From positions 2,666,001 to 2,730,000 of the forward strand of contig NZ_CP015992.1 of the NCBI RefSeq assembly GCF_001708505.1: a stretch of DNA of 64,000 bases, read 5' to 3'. The stretch is from Pseudomonas sp. TCU-HL1 (GTDB lineage Bacteria; Pseudomonadota; Gammaproteobacteria; Pseudomonadales; Pseudomonadaceae). Each line of letters starts with the position of its first letter. The stretch's first letter is position 1. Below the pieces are notes generated by a model. It was not told where the DNA came from. It saw only the letters and a program-made list of their open reading frames with translations, and made no database searches. Position numbers and translations under genes: made by a program. Below, piece by piece: positions 30,041 to 38,224 of this stretch.

Positions 30041-30685
30041 TTGATTAGGGTGCTGGTGGTCGATGACCACGATCTAGTGAGAACGGGGATTACCCGCATG
30101 CTGGCCGATATCGAGGGCCTGCAGGTGGTGGGGCAGGCCGACAGTGGCGAAGAAGCCCTGAAGAAAGCACGGGAGCTCAAGCCGGATGTGGTCCTGATGG
30201 ACGTCAAGATGCCCGGCATCGGCGGCCTGGAGGCCACTCGCAAGCTGCTGCGCAGCCACACCGACATCAAGGTGGTGGCGGTAACTGCCTGTGAAGAAGA
30301 TCCGTTCCCGACGCGATTGCTGCAAGCTGGCGCCGCCGGGTACCTCACCAAGGGCGCTGCCCTGGAGGAAATGATCCAGGCGATTCGCCAGGTGTTCGCG
30401 GGGCAGCGCTTCATCAGCCCGCAGATCGCCCAGCAGCTGGCGCTCAAGTCCTTCCAGCCGCAGGCCAGCGGTTCGCCCTTCGATCTGCTTTCGGAGCGCG
30501 AGATCCAGATCGCCCTGATGATCGCCAACTGCCAGAAGGTGCAGAGTATTTCCGACAAGCTCTGTCTGTCGCCGAAGACGGTGAATACCTACCGCTACCG
30601 GATTTTCGACAAGCTTTCCATTTCCAGTGATGTGGAGCTGGCGCTGCTGGCCGTTCGGCATGGCATGGTGGACGCTGTCAGCTAA
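30041..30685 (+). CDS. gacA: Response regulator GacA (UvrY family)
   Basis: A 214-residue NarL/LuxR-type regulator, almost identical to remembered Pseudomonas GacA. The receiver domain has the acidic pocket DD (9-10), phospho-acceptor Asp54 (VLMDVKMPG), and the LuxR helix-turn-helix at about 148-195 (LSEREIQIALMIA…SPKTVNTYRYRIF). GacS phosphorylates it; it activates rsm small RNAs that relieve RsmA repression of secondary metabolism. The start is a TTG at 30041, preceded by GAGAGGTGTCGC. uvrC begins one base after its stop, the classic gacA-uvrC pair. The 291 bases in front contain a weak hairpin near 29760-29790 and otherwise nothing recognised. Confidence 0.97.
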   Translation: MIRVLVVDDHDLVRTGITRMLADIEGLQVVGQADSGEEALKKARELKPDVVLMDVKMPGIGGLEATRKLLRSHTDIKVVAVTACEEDPFPTRLLQAGAAGYLTKGAALEEMIQAIRQVFAGQRFISPQIAQQLALKSFQPQASGSPFDLLSEREIQIALMIANCQKVQSISDKLCLSPKTVNTYRYRIFDKLSISSDVELALLAVRHGMVDAVS

Positions 30686-30686
30686 G

Positions 30687-32507
30687 ATGTCCGACTTCGA
30701 CGCGAGTGCTTTCCTTGCCGCCTGCAGCGGTCGTCCGGGGGTTTACCGGATGCTCGACGCGGACGGCAAGCTGCTTTATGTGGGCAAGGCCAAGAACCTG
30801 AAGAAGCGTCTGGCCAGCTACTTTCGCAAGACCGGTCTGGCTCCCAAGACCGCAGCCCTGGTGGCGCGGATCGCCCAAGTCGAAACGACCATCACGGCCA
30901 ACGAGACCGAAGCACTGCTCCTCGAGCAGACGCTGATCAAGGAATGGCGACCGCCCTACAACATCCTGCTGCGGGACGATAAGTCCTACCCCTATGTGCA
31001 TCTCAGCGACGGCGACTTTCCGCGGCTGAGCATTCACCGTGGCGCCAAGAAGCAGAAGGGGCGTTATTTCGGACCTTATCCTAGCGCGGGCGCCATCCGT
31101 GAAAGCCTCAATCTGCTGCAAAAGGCTTTCCTGGTTCGTCAGTGTGAAGAGAGCTACTACAAGAACCGTACCCGGCCCTGCCTGCAGTACCAGATCAAGC
31201 GCTGCAAGGCGCCCTGCGTCGGACTGGTGTCGCCGGAAGAATATGCCGATGACGTTCGCCACTCGGTGATGTTCCTTGAGGGACGCAGCAACTCGCTGGC
31301 TCAGGAGCTTTCTACCGGGATGGAGGATGCGGCACGGCGGCTGGATTTCGAGAGGGCCGCCGAGCTGCGCGACCAGATATCGATCCTTCGCCGGGTGCAG
31401 GACCAGCAGAGCATGGAGGGTGGCACTGGCGATATCGACGTCGTCGCCGCCATTGCCACGCCGGGCGGCGCCTGCGTGCATCTGATCAGCGTTCGCGGTG
31501 GTCGCGTGCTGGGCAGCAAGAACTTCTTTCCGCAGGTCGCTATCGAGGAAGAGGCTGCGGATGTCCTGGTCGCCTTCATCGGCCAGTACTACCTGGGCAA
31601 CCAGGAGCGCGACCTGCCCGGTGAGCTGATCGTCAACGCCACACACGAGGATTTCCCCACCCTGATAGCCGCGTTGGCTGAACAGCGTGGTCGCGAACTC
31701 GACATCAGCCATCGTGTGCGCGGGACGCGGGCGCGCTGGCAGCAGCTGGCCGTCACCAACGCCGAGCAGGCGCTGACGGCGCGTCTGGCCAATCGACAAC
31801 ATACGGCTGCGCGCTTTGAAGCCCTGGCCGAGGCACTTGGGCTCGACGAAGCGCCGCAGCGCCTGGAGTGTTATGACATCAGCCATTCCAGTGGCGAAGC
31901 CACGGTGGCCTCTTGCGTGGTATTCGGGCCCGAAGGGGCGCTGAAGTCGGACTACCGCCGCTACAACATCGAAGGGGTCACGGCCGGCGACGACTATGCA
32001 GCGATGCATCAGGCGTTGTCCCGTCGGTTCAGCAAGCTGAAGGACGGGGAGGGCAAGTTGCCAGACGTGCTGCTGGTGGACGGCGGCAAGGGGCAGCTTT
32101 CCATGGCCCAGGAAGTGCTCAAGGAACTGGCTGTGCCGGAACTCATCCTGCTGGGGGTCGCTAAGGGCGTTACCCGCAAACCCGGCTTCGAGACCCTTTA
32201 CCTGAACGATGCGTCACACGAGTTCACCCTGCCTGCGGATTCGCCTGCGCTGCACCTGATCCAGCAGATCCGCGATGAGGCACACCGCTTCGCCATTACC
32301 GGGCACCGCGCACGGCGCGGCAAGGCGCGGCGTACATCCAGCCTGGAAGAGGTGGCCGGAGTCGGGCCCAAGCGTCGTCGGGAGCTGCTCAAGCACTTTG
32401 GAGGGCTGCAGGAACTCAGCCGCGCCAGCATCGAGGAAATCGCCAAGGCGCCAGGTATTAGCAAAAAGCTTGCTGAGTCGATTTATGCTGCCTTGCACAG
32501 CGAGTAG
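30687..32507 (+). CDS. uvrC: Excinuclease ABC subunit C
   Basis: A 606-residue nucleotide-excision-repair nuclease. The N-terminal GIY-YIG domain (GVYRMLDADGKLLYVGKAKN), a cysteine-rich stretch (RPCLQYQIKRCKAPC), the UVR motif that binds UvrB (about 205-240), the C-terminal RNase H-like nuclease (ECYDISHSSG… LLVDGGKGQL) and a terminal helix-hairpin-helix pair are all present in order. The ATG at 30687 matches the family start and lies one base after gacA. Confidence 0.97.
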   Translation: MSDFDASAFLAACSGRPGVYRMLDADGKLLYVGKAKNLKKRLASYFRKTGLAPKTAALVARIAQVETTITANETEALLLEQTLIKEWRPPYNILLRDDKSYPYVHLSDGDFPRLSIHRGAKKQKGRYFGPYPSAGAIRESLNLLQKAFLVRQCEESYYKNRTRPCLQYQIKRCKAPCVGLVSPEEYADDVRHSVMFLEGRSNSLAQELSTGMEDAARRLDFERAAELRDQISILRRVQDQQSMEGGTGDIDVVAAIATPGGACVHLISVRGGRVLGSKNFFPQVAIEEEAADVLVAFIGQYYLGNQERDLPGELIVNATHEDFPTLIAALAEQRGRELDISHRVRGTRARWQQLAVTNAEQALTARLANRQHTAARFEALAEALGLDEAPQRLECYDISHSSGEATVASCVVFGPEGALKSDYRRYNIEGVTAGDDYAAMHQALSRRFSKLKDGEGKLPDVLLVDGGKGQLSMAQEVLKELAVPELILLGVAKGVTRKPGFETLYLNDASHEFTLPADSPALHLIQQIRDEAHRFAITGHRARRGKARRTSSLEEVAGVGPKRRRELLKHFGGLQELSRASIEEIAKAPGISKKLAESIYAALHSE

Positions 32508-32539
32508 AATGCCGCCTTCATTCAGAACCAGCCGTAACG

Positions 32540-33100
32540 ATGAATATTCCTAACCTGCTCACCGTTCTGCGCGTACTGCTTATCCCTGTCTTCATCCTGC
32601 TGTTCTATCTGCCGTTCTCCTGGAGCTACCTGGCAGCCAGTGCGGTTTTCGCCATTGCAGCGGTTACCGACTGGTTCGATGGCTACCTGGCCCGGCGCTG
32701 GCAGCAGAGCACGCCCTTCGGCGCTTTCCTCGATCCAGTCGCGGACAAGCTGATGGTGGCGGTAGCGCTGGTGTTGCTGGTTGAAGAGCATCACAACCTC
32801 TGGCTGACGCTGCCGGCGGCGACCATCATCGGTCGTGAAATCGTGGTATCGGCTCTGCGTGAGTGGATGGCGGAGCTCGGCGCGCGAGCCCATGTTGCCG
32901 TATCCAACCTAGGCAAGTGGAAGACCGCAGCGCAGATGGTGGCGCTGGTCATCCTTCTGGCCAACCCTCCGCTGTTCACGTTCTGGGTCGCCGTTGGCTA
33001 TTTCCTGCTGATCCTTGCAGCTGCCCTGACGCTCTGGTCGATGCTGCACTACCTGCTGGCAGCCCTGCCGCACCTCAGCACTGACCCGAAGGAAAAATAA
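32540..33100 (+). CDS. pgsA: CDP-diacylglycerol--glycerol-3-phosphate 3-phosphatidyltransferase
   Basis: A 186-residue integral membrane enzyme that makes phosphatidylglycerol phosphate. The CDP-alcohol phosphotransferase signature D-G-x2-A-R-x8-G-x3-D-x3-D is visible as DWFDGYLARRWQQSTPFGAFLDPVADK (split here: DGYLAR, then GAFLDPVAD). It follows uvrC in the conserved gacA-uvrC-pgsA order and precedes the tRNA-Gly gene. Confidence 0.96.
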   Translation: MNIPNLLTVLRVLLIPVFILLFYLPFSWSYLAASAVFAIAAVTDWFDGYLARRWQQSTPFGAFLDPVADKLMVAVALVLLVEEHHNLWLTLPAATIIGREIVVSALREWMAELGARAHVAVSNLGKWKTAAQMVALVILLANPPLFTFWVAVGYFLLILAAALTLWSMLHYLLAALPHLSTDPKEK

Positions 33101-33120
33101 AAGTTTTTTGAATCAAGGGG

Positions 33121-33149
33121 TTGACGGCTGTTCATGAATCTATAGAATG
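33121..33149 (+). promoter_or_regulatory. Probable sigma-70 promoter of the tRNA-Gly/tRNA-Cys transcript
   Basis: TTGACG at 33121 and TATAGAAT starting near 33142 form a -35/-10 pair with a spacing of about 15-18 bases depending on which hexamer is used. It lies about 20 bases ahead of tRNA-Gly. Confidence 0.6.
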
Positions 33150-33169
33150 GCGCCCGTCAACACGACAAA

Positions 33170-33245
<76 letters not shown>

Positions 33246-33286
33246 GTTTCACGCGATGACGCCGCCGCAAGCGGCGTCATCGTTTA

Positions 33287-33360
33287 GGCCGGATGGCAGA
33301 GTGGTCATGCAGCGGATTGCAAATCCGTGTACGCCGGTTCGATTCCGACTTCGGCCTCCA
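33287..33360 (+). tRNA. tRNA-Cys (anticodon GCA)
   Basis: A complete 74-base tRNA beginning GGCCGGATGGCAGAG and ending GGCCTCCA. The anticodon loop TTGCAAA contains GCA. A 10-bp hairpin (ATGACGCCGC/GCGGCGTCAT, 33255-33281) lies between it and tRNA-Gly and may guide processing. Confidence 0.98.
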
Positions 33361-33363
33361 TCT

Positions 33364-33401
33364 AAAAAGCCCCGTAGATCAAAAGTCTACGGGGCTTTTT
33401 T
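33364..33401 (+). terminator. Terminator after tRNA-Cys
   Basis: The stem AAAAGCCCCGTAGA/TCTACGGGGCTTTT is followed by T residues, directly after tRNA-Cys. It ends the tRNA-Gly-tRNA-Cys transcript, so tRNA-Leu downstream is separate. Confidence 0.92.
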
Positions 33402-33550
33402 CTGTCTGCAGAATTCCTGTCTTCGCAGGATGCGCAAGCCATTTCCTCAACTGGATACACCCCCTCAGGGGCGTCAGCGAGGCGTCCAAGCGCGAGTCCT
33501 GGTTTTGCTGGCTGCGACTGGCGTTCAGAGCTATCGAGGTCCCTGGCATC

Positions 33551-33573
33551 AAGAAAGCCCGCATCGGCGGGCT
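33551..33573 (-). terminator. Terminator of the small SutA-like gene
   Basis: On the minus strand AGCCCGCCGATGCGGGCTTTCTT forms a hairpin and short T-run immediately beyond the stop at 33578. Confidence 0.75.
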
Positions 33574-33577
33574 ACTT

Positions 33578-33760
33578 CTAGCTGGGGACCTCTGGGTCAC
33601 GGGGCTTTGCCTGTGCCTTGGTCCACTGTGACTTGGTGCGCTCGGTATTCCACCCTGACTTGCCGGTGGGAACCTCTGTGATCTCGCCCCCTTTCGACAG
33701 GAACGCTTTGGTCTGTTCGTCCAGAGCGGATCTCGCTCGGCTTGCCGGTGTATCGGACAT
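33578..33760 (-). CDS. Small protein with SutA RNAP-binding-domain-like motif
   Basis: A 60-residue protein beginning MSDTPASRARSALDEQTKAF. The segment EQTKAFLSKGGEITEVP resembles the FLSRGGKVQEIEP core of Pseudomonas SutA, a small protein that binds RNA polymerase and tunes transcription in slow-growing cells. The ATG at 33760 follows AAAGGTGACTCTG, a good ribosome binding site, and the gene has its own terminator, which supports real expression. The acidic N-terminal tail of SutA is missing. It sits inside the segment that separates tRNA-Cys from tRNA-Leu. Function is inferred only from the short motif. Confidence 0.65.
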   Translation of the reverse strand: MSDTPASRARSALDEQTKAFLSKGGEITEVPTGKSGWNTERTKSQWTKAQAKPRDPEVPS

Positions 33761-34063
33761 CAGAGTCACCTTTGAGTGATGGGCCGCATCAGCTAGCGAC
33801 CCGCACCGACTATACCGCCATTCTCTATACACCGCCGGGATTGTCGCCAGTGGTCAATCTTTCCGGAAATGCGCGTTTCGGAAGAAATGGCTATGAAAGT
33901 TCTGTAAACCCTGTATCCTTCCGCCACTGCCTGCTCAGTCTCGCGGCACCGTTTTGATGTTTCGTCCTTACGATTCTCCATCTCCTCGGCTCGCTTCGCT
34001 TCGCATCCAGTAATGGCCAGGCCGCTCCCTGGCATCGTGTCCCTACACCTTGGAGATAAAATT
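33761..34063. promoter_or_regulatory. Divergent control region and long leader of the CspA-type gene
   Basis: These 303 bases contain no ORF of note. They supply promoters for the small minus-strand gene (GGTATAGTC near 33815 is a possible -10) and for the downstream cold-shock gene. Cold-shock genes usually have long structured leaders that melt or refold with temperature; the stretch from about 33930 to 34060 could be such a leader. No thermosensor structure was worked out. Confidence 0.45.
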
Positions 34064-34273
34064 ATGTCTACTCGCCAAAACGGTACCGTTAAGTGGTTCA
34101 ACGCTGAAAAAGGCTTCGGCTTCATCACTCCCGAATCCGGCCCGGACGTATTCGTCCACTTCCGCCAGATCGAAAGCACCGGCTACAAGTCCCTCGACGA
34201 GGGCCAGCGCGTGTCCTTCCTGGTGACTGCTGGCGCCAAAGGCCCTCAGGCCGAGCAAGTTCGCGCCCTGTAA
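34064..34273 (+). CDS. cspA: Cold-shock protein, CspA family
   Basis: A 69-residue single cold shock domain beginning MSTRQNGTVKWFNAEKGFGF. RNP1 (KGFGFI) and RNP2 (VFVHF) are intact. It is an RNA/ssDNA chaperone. TTGGAGATAAAATT precedes the ATG at 34064. It has its own strong terminator, so it is a single-gene unit. It is distinct from the CspD-type protein at 8.5 kb. The symbol follows the family only; pseudomonads carry several paralogues. Confidence 0.93.
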   Translation: MSTRQNGTVKWFNAEKGFGFITPESGPDVFVHFRQIESTGYKSLDEGQRVSFLVTAGAKGPQAEQVRAL

Positions 34274-34289
34274 GGGTTGCTGAGCTAGC

Positions 34290-34325
34290 AAAAAAAGCCC
34301 CGCACATGCGGGGCTTTTTTGTTTC
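34290..34325 (+). terminator. Terminator of the CspA-type gene
   Basis: The stem AAAAAGCCCCGCA/TGCGGGGCTTTTTT lies just after the stop codon, followed by TGTTT. Confidence 0.92.
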
Positions 34326-34581
34326 TGCGGTGTCATCGCTGTGGCGTGTCCGCGTCTCGGGGCGATCTGTGGTCATCTGCTCGATCACGCGCGTCTGGAA
34401 AGACCGAGTGATCAGAAATCTACGAGACTTTCCTCAAGCACTTCGGGATGTTGCGGCGTTTTTGGGGAAGGGCCTTCGCTGAATCCTGAAACACAGGTGC
34501 AAAGGCTGTGATTCGGTGCCTAAGTGATTGATTCGAAATTTTATTTGGGCTTAAATCAGCGCCCTGCGCCAATCCCCTCCT

Positions 34582-34667
34582 GCCCGGATGGCGAAATCGG
34601 TATACGCAGAGCACTTAAAATGCTTCGCCCTTTGGGCGTGCGGGTTCGAGTCCCGCTCCGGGCACCA
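34582..34667 (+). tRNA. tRNA-Leu (anticodon UAA)
   Basis: A complete 86-base class II tRNA, GCCCGGATGGCGAAATCGG… to …CCGGGCACCA. The anticodon TAA is at 34616-34618, a long variable arm (CGCCCTTTGGGCG) is present, and the T arm reads GTTCGAGTC. CCA is encoded. Confidence 0.98.
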
Positions 34668-35288
34668 TTAAAATCAAAGCCTTACACGCAACTCCTCAAC
34701 GGAATTCTACGATCACGTAGTACTTTTCGCGCTTGCTACCGATGGTGGCCGCGCAGAGGCCCTGTGCAGCTTCTGCTGAACGATACCGAGGCCTGAGTGC
34801 GTTCAGTTTCATCCCATCCCTGCGCCGGACGAAAACAGTCTAAAAGCGCACTACCGAAAGCACGGGGTTTTGCTAGCCTCATTATCAGTAGGTGGATACG
34901 CAGACTGATGCGCAAGCGGATAGTGAGGAAACGTGGGGCGCGTTCCGAAGGGTACACGGTTAGAAAGATCTCCCCGATGAGATCCAGCCCTTACGCCGTG
35001 TGAAGCAGAAGAGTTCCAATACTTCTGTGAGATGCCTGAAAAACCTTGCAAGCCGGAAACCAGCACCGGCCACCTACTACGAATTCCAGGCCCGCCTTGT
35101 GCGGGCCTTTTCGTTTGTGGCGATTTCTGCGCAGCAATCCTTCCTATATGATCGTTTGGCGCTCGGTGGTTGGGATTTATCTGATGTCGGCGTAGAACCT
35201 TTCGTGTTTATAAGCGGACTAAGGCTGAAGTTGGGGGGCGTGTACGACTCGTCCCTTGTGCAATTCGGTTAGTTTTAGAGGTACCTGA
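34668..35288. other. 621-base gap without a protein gene; contains an orphan terminator
   Basis: No ORF here shows family resemblance. A clear terminator (35088-35111) ends something that is not a recognisable gene; the preceding 250 bases include a GATCTC/GAGATC inverted repeat (34968-34985). A small RNA ending at this terminator is possible. The last 50 bases contain the ribosome binding site of the following hypothetical gene. Confidence 0.5.
35088..35111 (+). terminator. Orphan terminator
   Basis: AGGCCCGC-CTTGT-GCGGGCCT is followed by TTTCGTTT. No gene ends upstream of it within 400 bases other than tRNA-Leu. Confidence 0.75.
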
Positions 35289-35600
35289 ATGGATCGGGTG
35301 AAAGAGAGGAATCGAATGGAATCGAAAGAGCAGCAGTTGGCGCGTTTGCTCAGCCTGACCACCCGCAGTCTCACGCACCTAACTGCGGCAATGAGCGAAA
35401 TGTCCTTCGAGATGATGCGCAGTGAGGACCCTGCCGTGAAAAGTGCGGGAGGGCGCATGATCGACCACCTGGCAGCGATAGGGGCGGGCCTTGACCAACA
35501 CTGGGAGACGCTCGCCGCCTACAGCGATATGCCCATTCCTTACGAAGGCACCGAAGCCCTGGTGGAGATGGAGCTCAAGGCGCTCCCACAAGAGTCCTGA
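35289..35600 (+). CDS. Conserved-looking hypothetical protein
   Basis: A 103-residue soluble, mostly helical protein; not recognised. It starts MDRVKERNRMESKEQQLARL, with GAGGTACCTGA ahead of the first ATG. The second ATG (codon 10, 35316) also has a good site, AGAGGAATCGA, so the real start is undecided. The central part (TTRSLTHLTAAMSEMSFEMM) looks like an amphipathic helix pair. It has its own terminator. It may be a Pseudomonas-specific small protein; there is no functional clue from the neighbours. Confidence 0.75.
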   Translation: MDRVKERNRMESKEQQLARLLSLTTRSLTHLTAAMSEMSFEMMRSEDPAVKSAGGRMIDHLAAIGAGLDQHWETLAAYSDMPIPYEGTEALVEMELKALPQES

Positions 35601-35603
35601 CCC

Positions 35604-35630
35604 AACGGCCCGTGCGGGCCGTTTCTGTTT
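35604..35630 (+). terminator. Terminator of the hypothetical gene
   Basis: AACGGCCCG-TGCG-GGCCGTT is followed by TCTGTTTCT, four bases after the stop codon. Confidence 0.82.
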
Positions 35631-35709
35631 CTCCATACTGTCATGCCGCCGTCACGGCCTTGCCACGAGCGTTGGATGGAATCCGCCTATCACTGGCGGA
35701 GGGCTCTCC

Positions 35710-37071
35710 ATGCGGCTATGCGTGATTGGTGCGGGTTATGTGGGGTTGGTTACGGCGACCTGCTTTGCCGAGATGGGCAACCAGGTGTGTTGCGTGGAGC
35801 GTGACCCCTTCCGCCTGGCTCGCCTTGCCCGTGGCCAGGCGCCCATTTACGAGCCCGGCCTGGACGCCTTGCTCCAGGCGAATATCGCCAGCGGCCAATT
35901 GAGCTTCACGGCGCGCATCGAAGAGGGTGTCGATCACGCGGATATCGTCTTCATCGCCGTGGGTACCCCCAGCGGCGAGGATGGCTCGGCTGACCTTTCC
36001 CATGTGCTGGCGGTGGCCGATGAACTGGGTGCCAGCCTGCGCCACGCCTGTCTCGTGGTCGACAAGTCCACGGTGCCGGTGGGAACGGCAGAGCGGGTGG
36101 CCCAGCGCATCCACGCGGGCCTCGCTGCCCGCGGCGTGGGCTTCAAGGTCCAGGTGGCGAGTAATCCGGAGTTCCTCAAGGAAGGCTCGGCCATCGACGA
36201 CTTCATGCGTCCGGACCGGGTCATCATCGGCTGCGACACCCCCGATGCCGCCGAACAGCTGCGCCGTCTCTACGCGCCGTTCCTGCGTAACCACGAACGT
36301 GTGCTCGGCATGAGTGTGCGGGCAGCCGAGTTCACCAAGTACGCGTCGAACGCATTCCTTGCGACGAAGATTTCCTTCATGAACGAGATGGCCGGTATCT
36401 GTGCGCGGCTGGGCGTGGATATCGAGGATGTACGTCGCGGCGTGGGCAGCGACAAGCGCATTGGCACTCATTTCATCTACGCCGGCTGCGGCTACGGCGG
36501 CTCCTGTTTCCCCAAGGATGTGCGCGCGTTGATCCGCACCGCCGAACAGGAAGGCATGGAGCCCGGCATCCTTCGGGCCGTGGAAGCGCGCAATGCCCTG
36601 CAGAAGACCTTGTTGTTCCAGAGCCTACGTGAGCATTTCAATGGATTCCTGCAAGGCAGGGTGGTGGCGCTCTGGGGGCTGGCCTTCAAGCCGGGTACCG
36701 ACGATTTGCGCGAGGCGCCGAGCCTGGTGCTGCTGGATGCGTTGCTGCAAGCCGGCGCGCGGGTGCAGGCGCACGATCCGGCGGCCAATGCCGGGGTCGC
36801 CGCGCGCTATCCGAAAGCGGTCGAGTCGGGCCAGTTGCGTTTGCTGGATTCCCCATACAGCGCGGCCGATGGCGCTGACGCACTGGTACTGGTTACTGAG
36901 TGGAAGCAGTTCCGCCAGCCGAACTTCGAGCAAATTCGTGGTCTTATGCGCATGCCCGTGATCTTCGATGGACGCAACCTCTACGAGCCGGCGCAGCTGG
37001 CTGAATCGGGGTTCCTCTACCGGGGCATAGGACGGCCCGCAAGCGGCCATTGTAAGGCGACTGCGGCGTGA
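35710..37071 (+). CDS. ugd: UDP-glucose 6-dehydrogenase
   Basis: A 453-residue enzyme oxidising UDP-glucose to UDP-glucuronate with two NAD+. It has the N-terminal Rossmann motif GAGYVG (7-12), the catalytic cysteine Cys266 in GCGYGGSCFPKD, and the C-terminal UDP-binding domain with GLAFKPGTDDLREAPS. A relative of AlgD (GDP-mannose dehydrogenase), but the pairing with galU, whose product is UDP-glucose, argues for Ugd. The start at 35710 directly precedes the Rossmann strand MRLCVIGAG; a long upstream extension in frame is not coding. UDP-glucuronate feeds exopolysaccharide or lipid A modification. Confidence 0.94.
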   Translation: MRLCVIGAGYVGLVTATCFAEMGNQVCCVERDPFRLARLARGQAPIYEPGLDALLQANIASGQLSFTARIEEGVDHADIVFIAVGTPSGEDGSADLSHVLAVADELGASLRHACLVVDKSTVPVGTAERVAQRIHAGLAARGVGFKVQVASNPEFLKEGSAIDDFMRPDRVIIGCDTPDAAEQLRRLYAPFLRNHERVLGMSVRAAEFTKYASNAFLATKISFMNEMAGICARLGVDIEDVRRGVGSDKRIGTHFIYAGCGYGGSCFPKDVRALIRTAEQEGMEPGILRAVEARNALQKTLLFQSLREHFNGFLQGRVVALWGLAFKPGTDDLREAPSLVLLDALLQAGARVQAHDPAANAGVAARYPKAVESGQLRLLDSPYSAADGADALVLVTEWKQFRQPNFEQIRGLMRMPVIFDGRNLYEPAQLAESGFLYRGIGRPASGHCKATAA

Positions 37072-37119
37072 TTAGACTGCGCGGCAAATCGCCATAACAC
37101 CCACCTTCCAAGGTTCGAA

Positions 37120-37959
37120 ATGATCAAGAAATGCCTGTTTCCCGCTGCTGGTTACGGTACCCGCTTCCTGCCGGCCACCAAGGCAATGCCCAAGGAAATG
37201 CTGCCAGTGGTCAACAAGCCGCTGATCCAGTACGGCGTTGAAGAGGCACTGGATGCCGGCCTGGGCGAGATCTCCATCGTCACTGGCCGCGGCAAGCGTG
37301 CCCTCGAAGACCACTTCGACATCAGTTACGAGCTGGAGCACCAGATCAAGGGCACCGACAAGGAGAAATACCTGGTCGGTATCCGTCGCCTGATCGACGA
37401 GTGCAGCTTCTCCTATACCCGCCAGGTCGAGATGAAGGGCCTGGGCCATGCCATCCTCAGCGGCCGTCCGCTGATCGGTGACGAGCCGTTCGCCGTCGTC
37501 CTGGCGGACGACCTCTGCCTGAACCTGGAAGGCGATGGCGTACTGACACAGATGGTCAAGCTGTACAACCAGTTCCGCTGCTCCATCGTCGCCATCCAGG
37601 AAGTGCCGCGCGAGGAAACGTCCAAGTACGGTGTGATTGCGGGCGAGATGATTCGCGACGACATCTTCCGTGTGAACAGCATGGTGGAGAAACCCAAGCC
37701 CGAAGATGCCCCGTCGAACCTGGCGATCATCGGCCGCTACATCCTGACCCCGGATATCTTCGACCTCATCGAGCAGACCGAACCGGGCAAGGGCGGTGAA
37801 ATCCAGATCACCGACGCACTGATGAAGCAAGCGCAGGACGGTTGCGTGCTGGCCTACAAATTCAAGGGCAAGCGCTTCGACTGCGGTGGTGCTGAAGGCT
37901 ACATCGACGCCACCAACTACTGCTTCGAGAACCTGTACAAGACTGGCAAGGCCTACTGA
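37120..37959 (+). CDS. galU: UTP--glucose-1-phosphate uridylyltransferase
   Basis: A 279-residue nucleotidyltransferase making UDP-glucose. The signature GYGTRFLPATKAMPKEMLP and the metal-binding LADDLCLN segment are present, and the length fits the family. It lies 48 bases after ugd and is probably co-transcribed. A strong terminator follows. Confidence 0.97.
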   Translation: MIKKCLFPAAGYGTRFLPATKAMPKEMLPVVNKPLIQYGVEEALDAGLGEISIVTGRGKRALEDHFDISYELEHQIKGTDKEKYLVGIRRLIDECSFSYTRQVEMKGLGHAILSGRPLIGDEPFAVVLADDLCLNLEGDGVLTQMVKLYNQFRCSIVAIQEVPREETSKYGVIAGEMIRDDIFRVNSMVEKPKPEDAPSNLAIIGRYILTPDIFDLIEQTEPGKGGEIQITDALMKQAQDGCVLAYKFKGKRFDCGGAEGYIDATNYCFENLYKTGKAY

Positions 37960-37976
37960 TCGGGCCAACCCAGTGA

Positions 37977-38003
37977 CCAGGCCGCCTTCGGGCGGCCTTT
38001 TTC
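37977..38003 (+). terminator. Terminator of galU
   Basis: AGGCCGCC-TTCG-GGCGGCCT is followed by TTTTCATT, 18 bases after the stop. Confidence 0.92.
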
Positions 38004-38030
38004 ATTGCAATCGAGAAAGCCTGTGGTTGA

Positions 38031-38207
38031 TTCCATGTCAACGCCGTAGCGCTTTAGGGTGGATGGCGCTTTTCCATCCACCAGCGGCGCTATGCCGGGC
38101 CTCGAATGGTTGACCGATGAAGCGTGGTCCACGCTTGGTCTGGAGCCCATCCTTGGCGTCGGGGTGCTGTGAGAGATTTTAATCGCGAATGAATTCGCTC
38201 CCACAAG
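38031..38207. repeat. Mosaic of Pseudomonas intergenic repeat fragments
   Basis: This 221-base gap between galU and the VOC gene holds no ORF. TTCCATGTCAACGCCGTAGC (38031) and AGCCCATCCTTGGCGTCGGG (about 38147) recur, slightly changed and in the same order, at 59567-59625. A hairpin of GGTGGATGG/CCATCCACC type (38056-38082) and an ATCGCGAATGAATTCGCTCC segment (38182) complete the block. Confidence 0.6.
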
Positions 38208-38224
38208 GGTGATTGGCCGCGGCG

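Noticed and set aside
33255..33281. A terminator between tRNA-Gly and tRNA-Cys
   Set aside because: The hairpin has no T-run; more likely a processing element or chance symmetry.
34797..35003. A 68-codon Arg-rich frame after tRNA-Leu
   Set aside because: No ribosome binding site or similarity; Arg/Ser-rich as expected from random reading.
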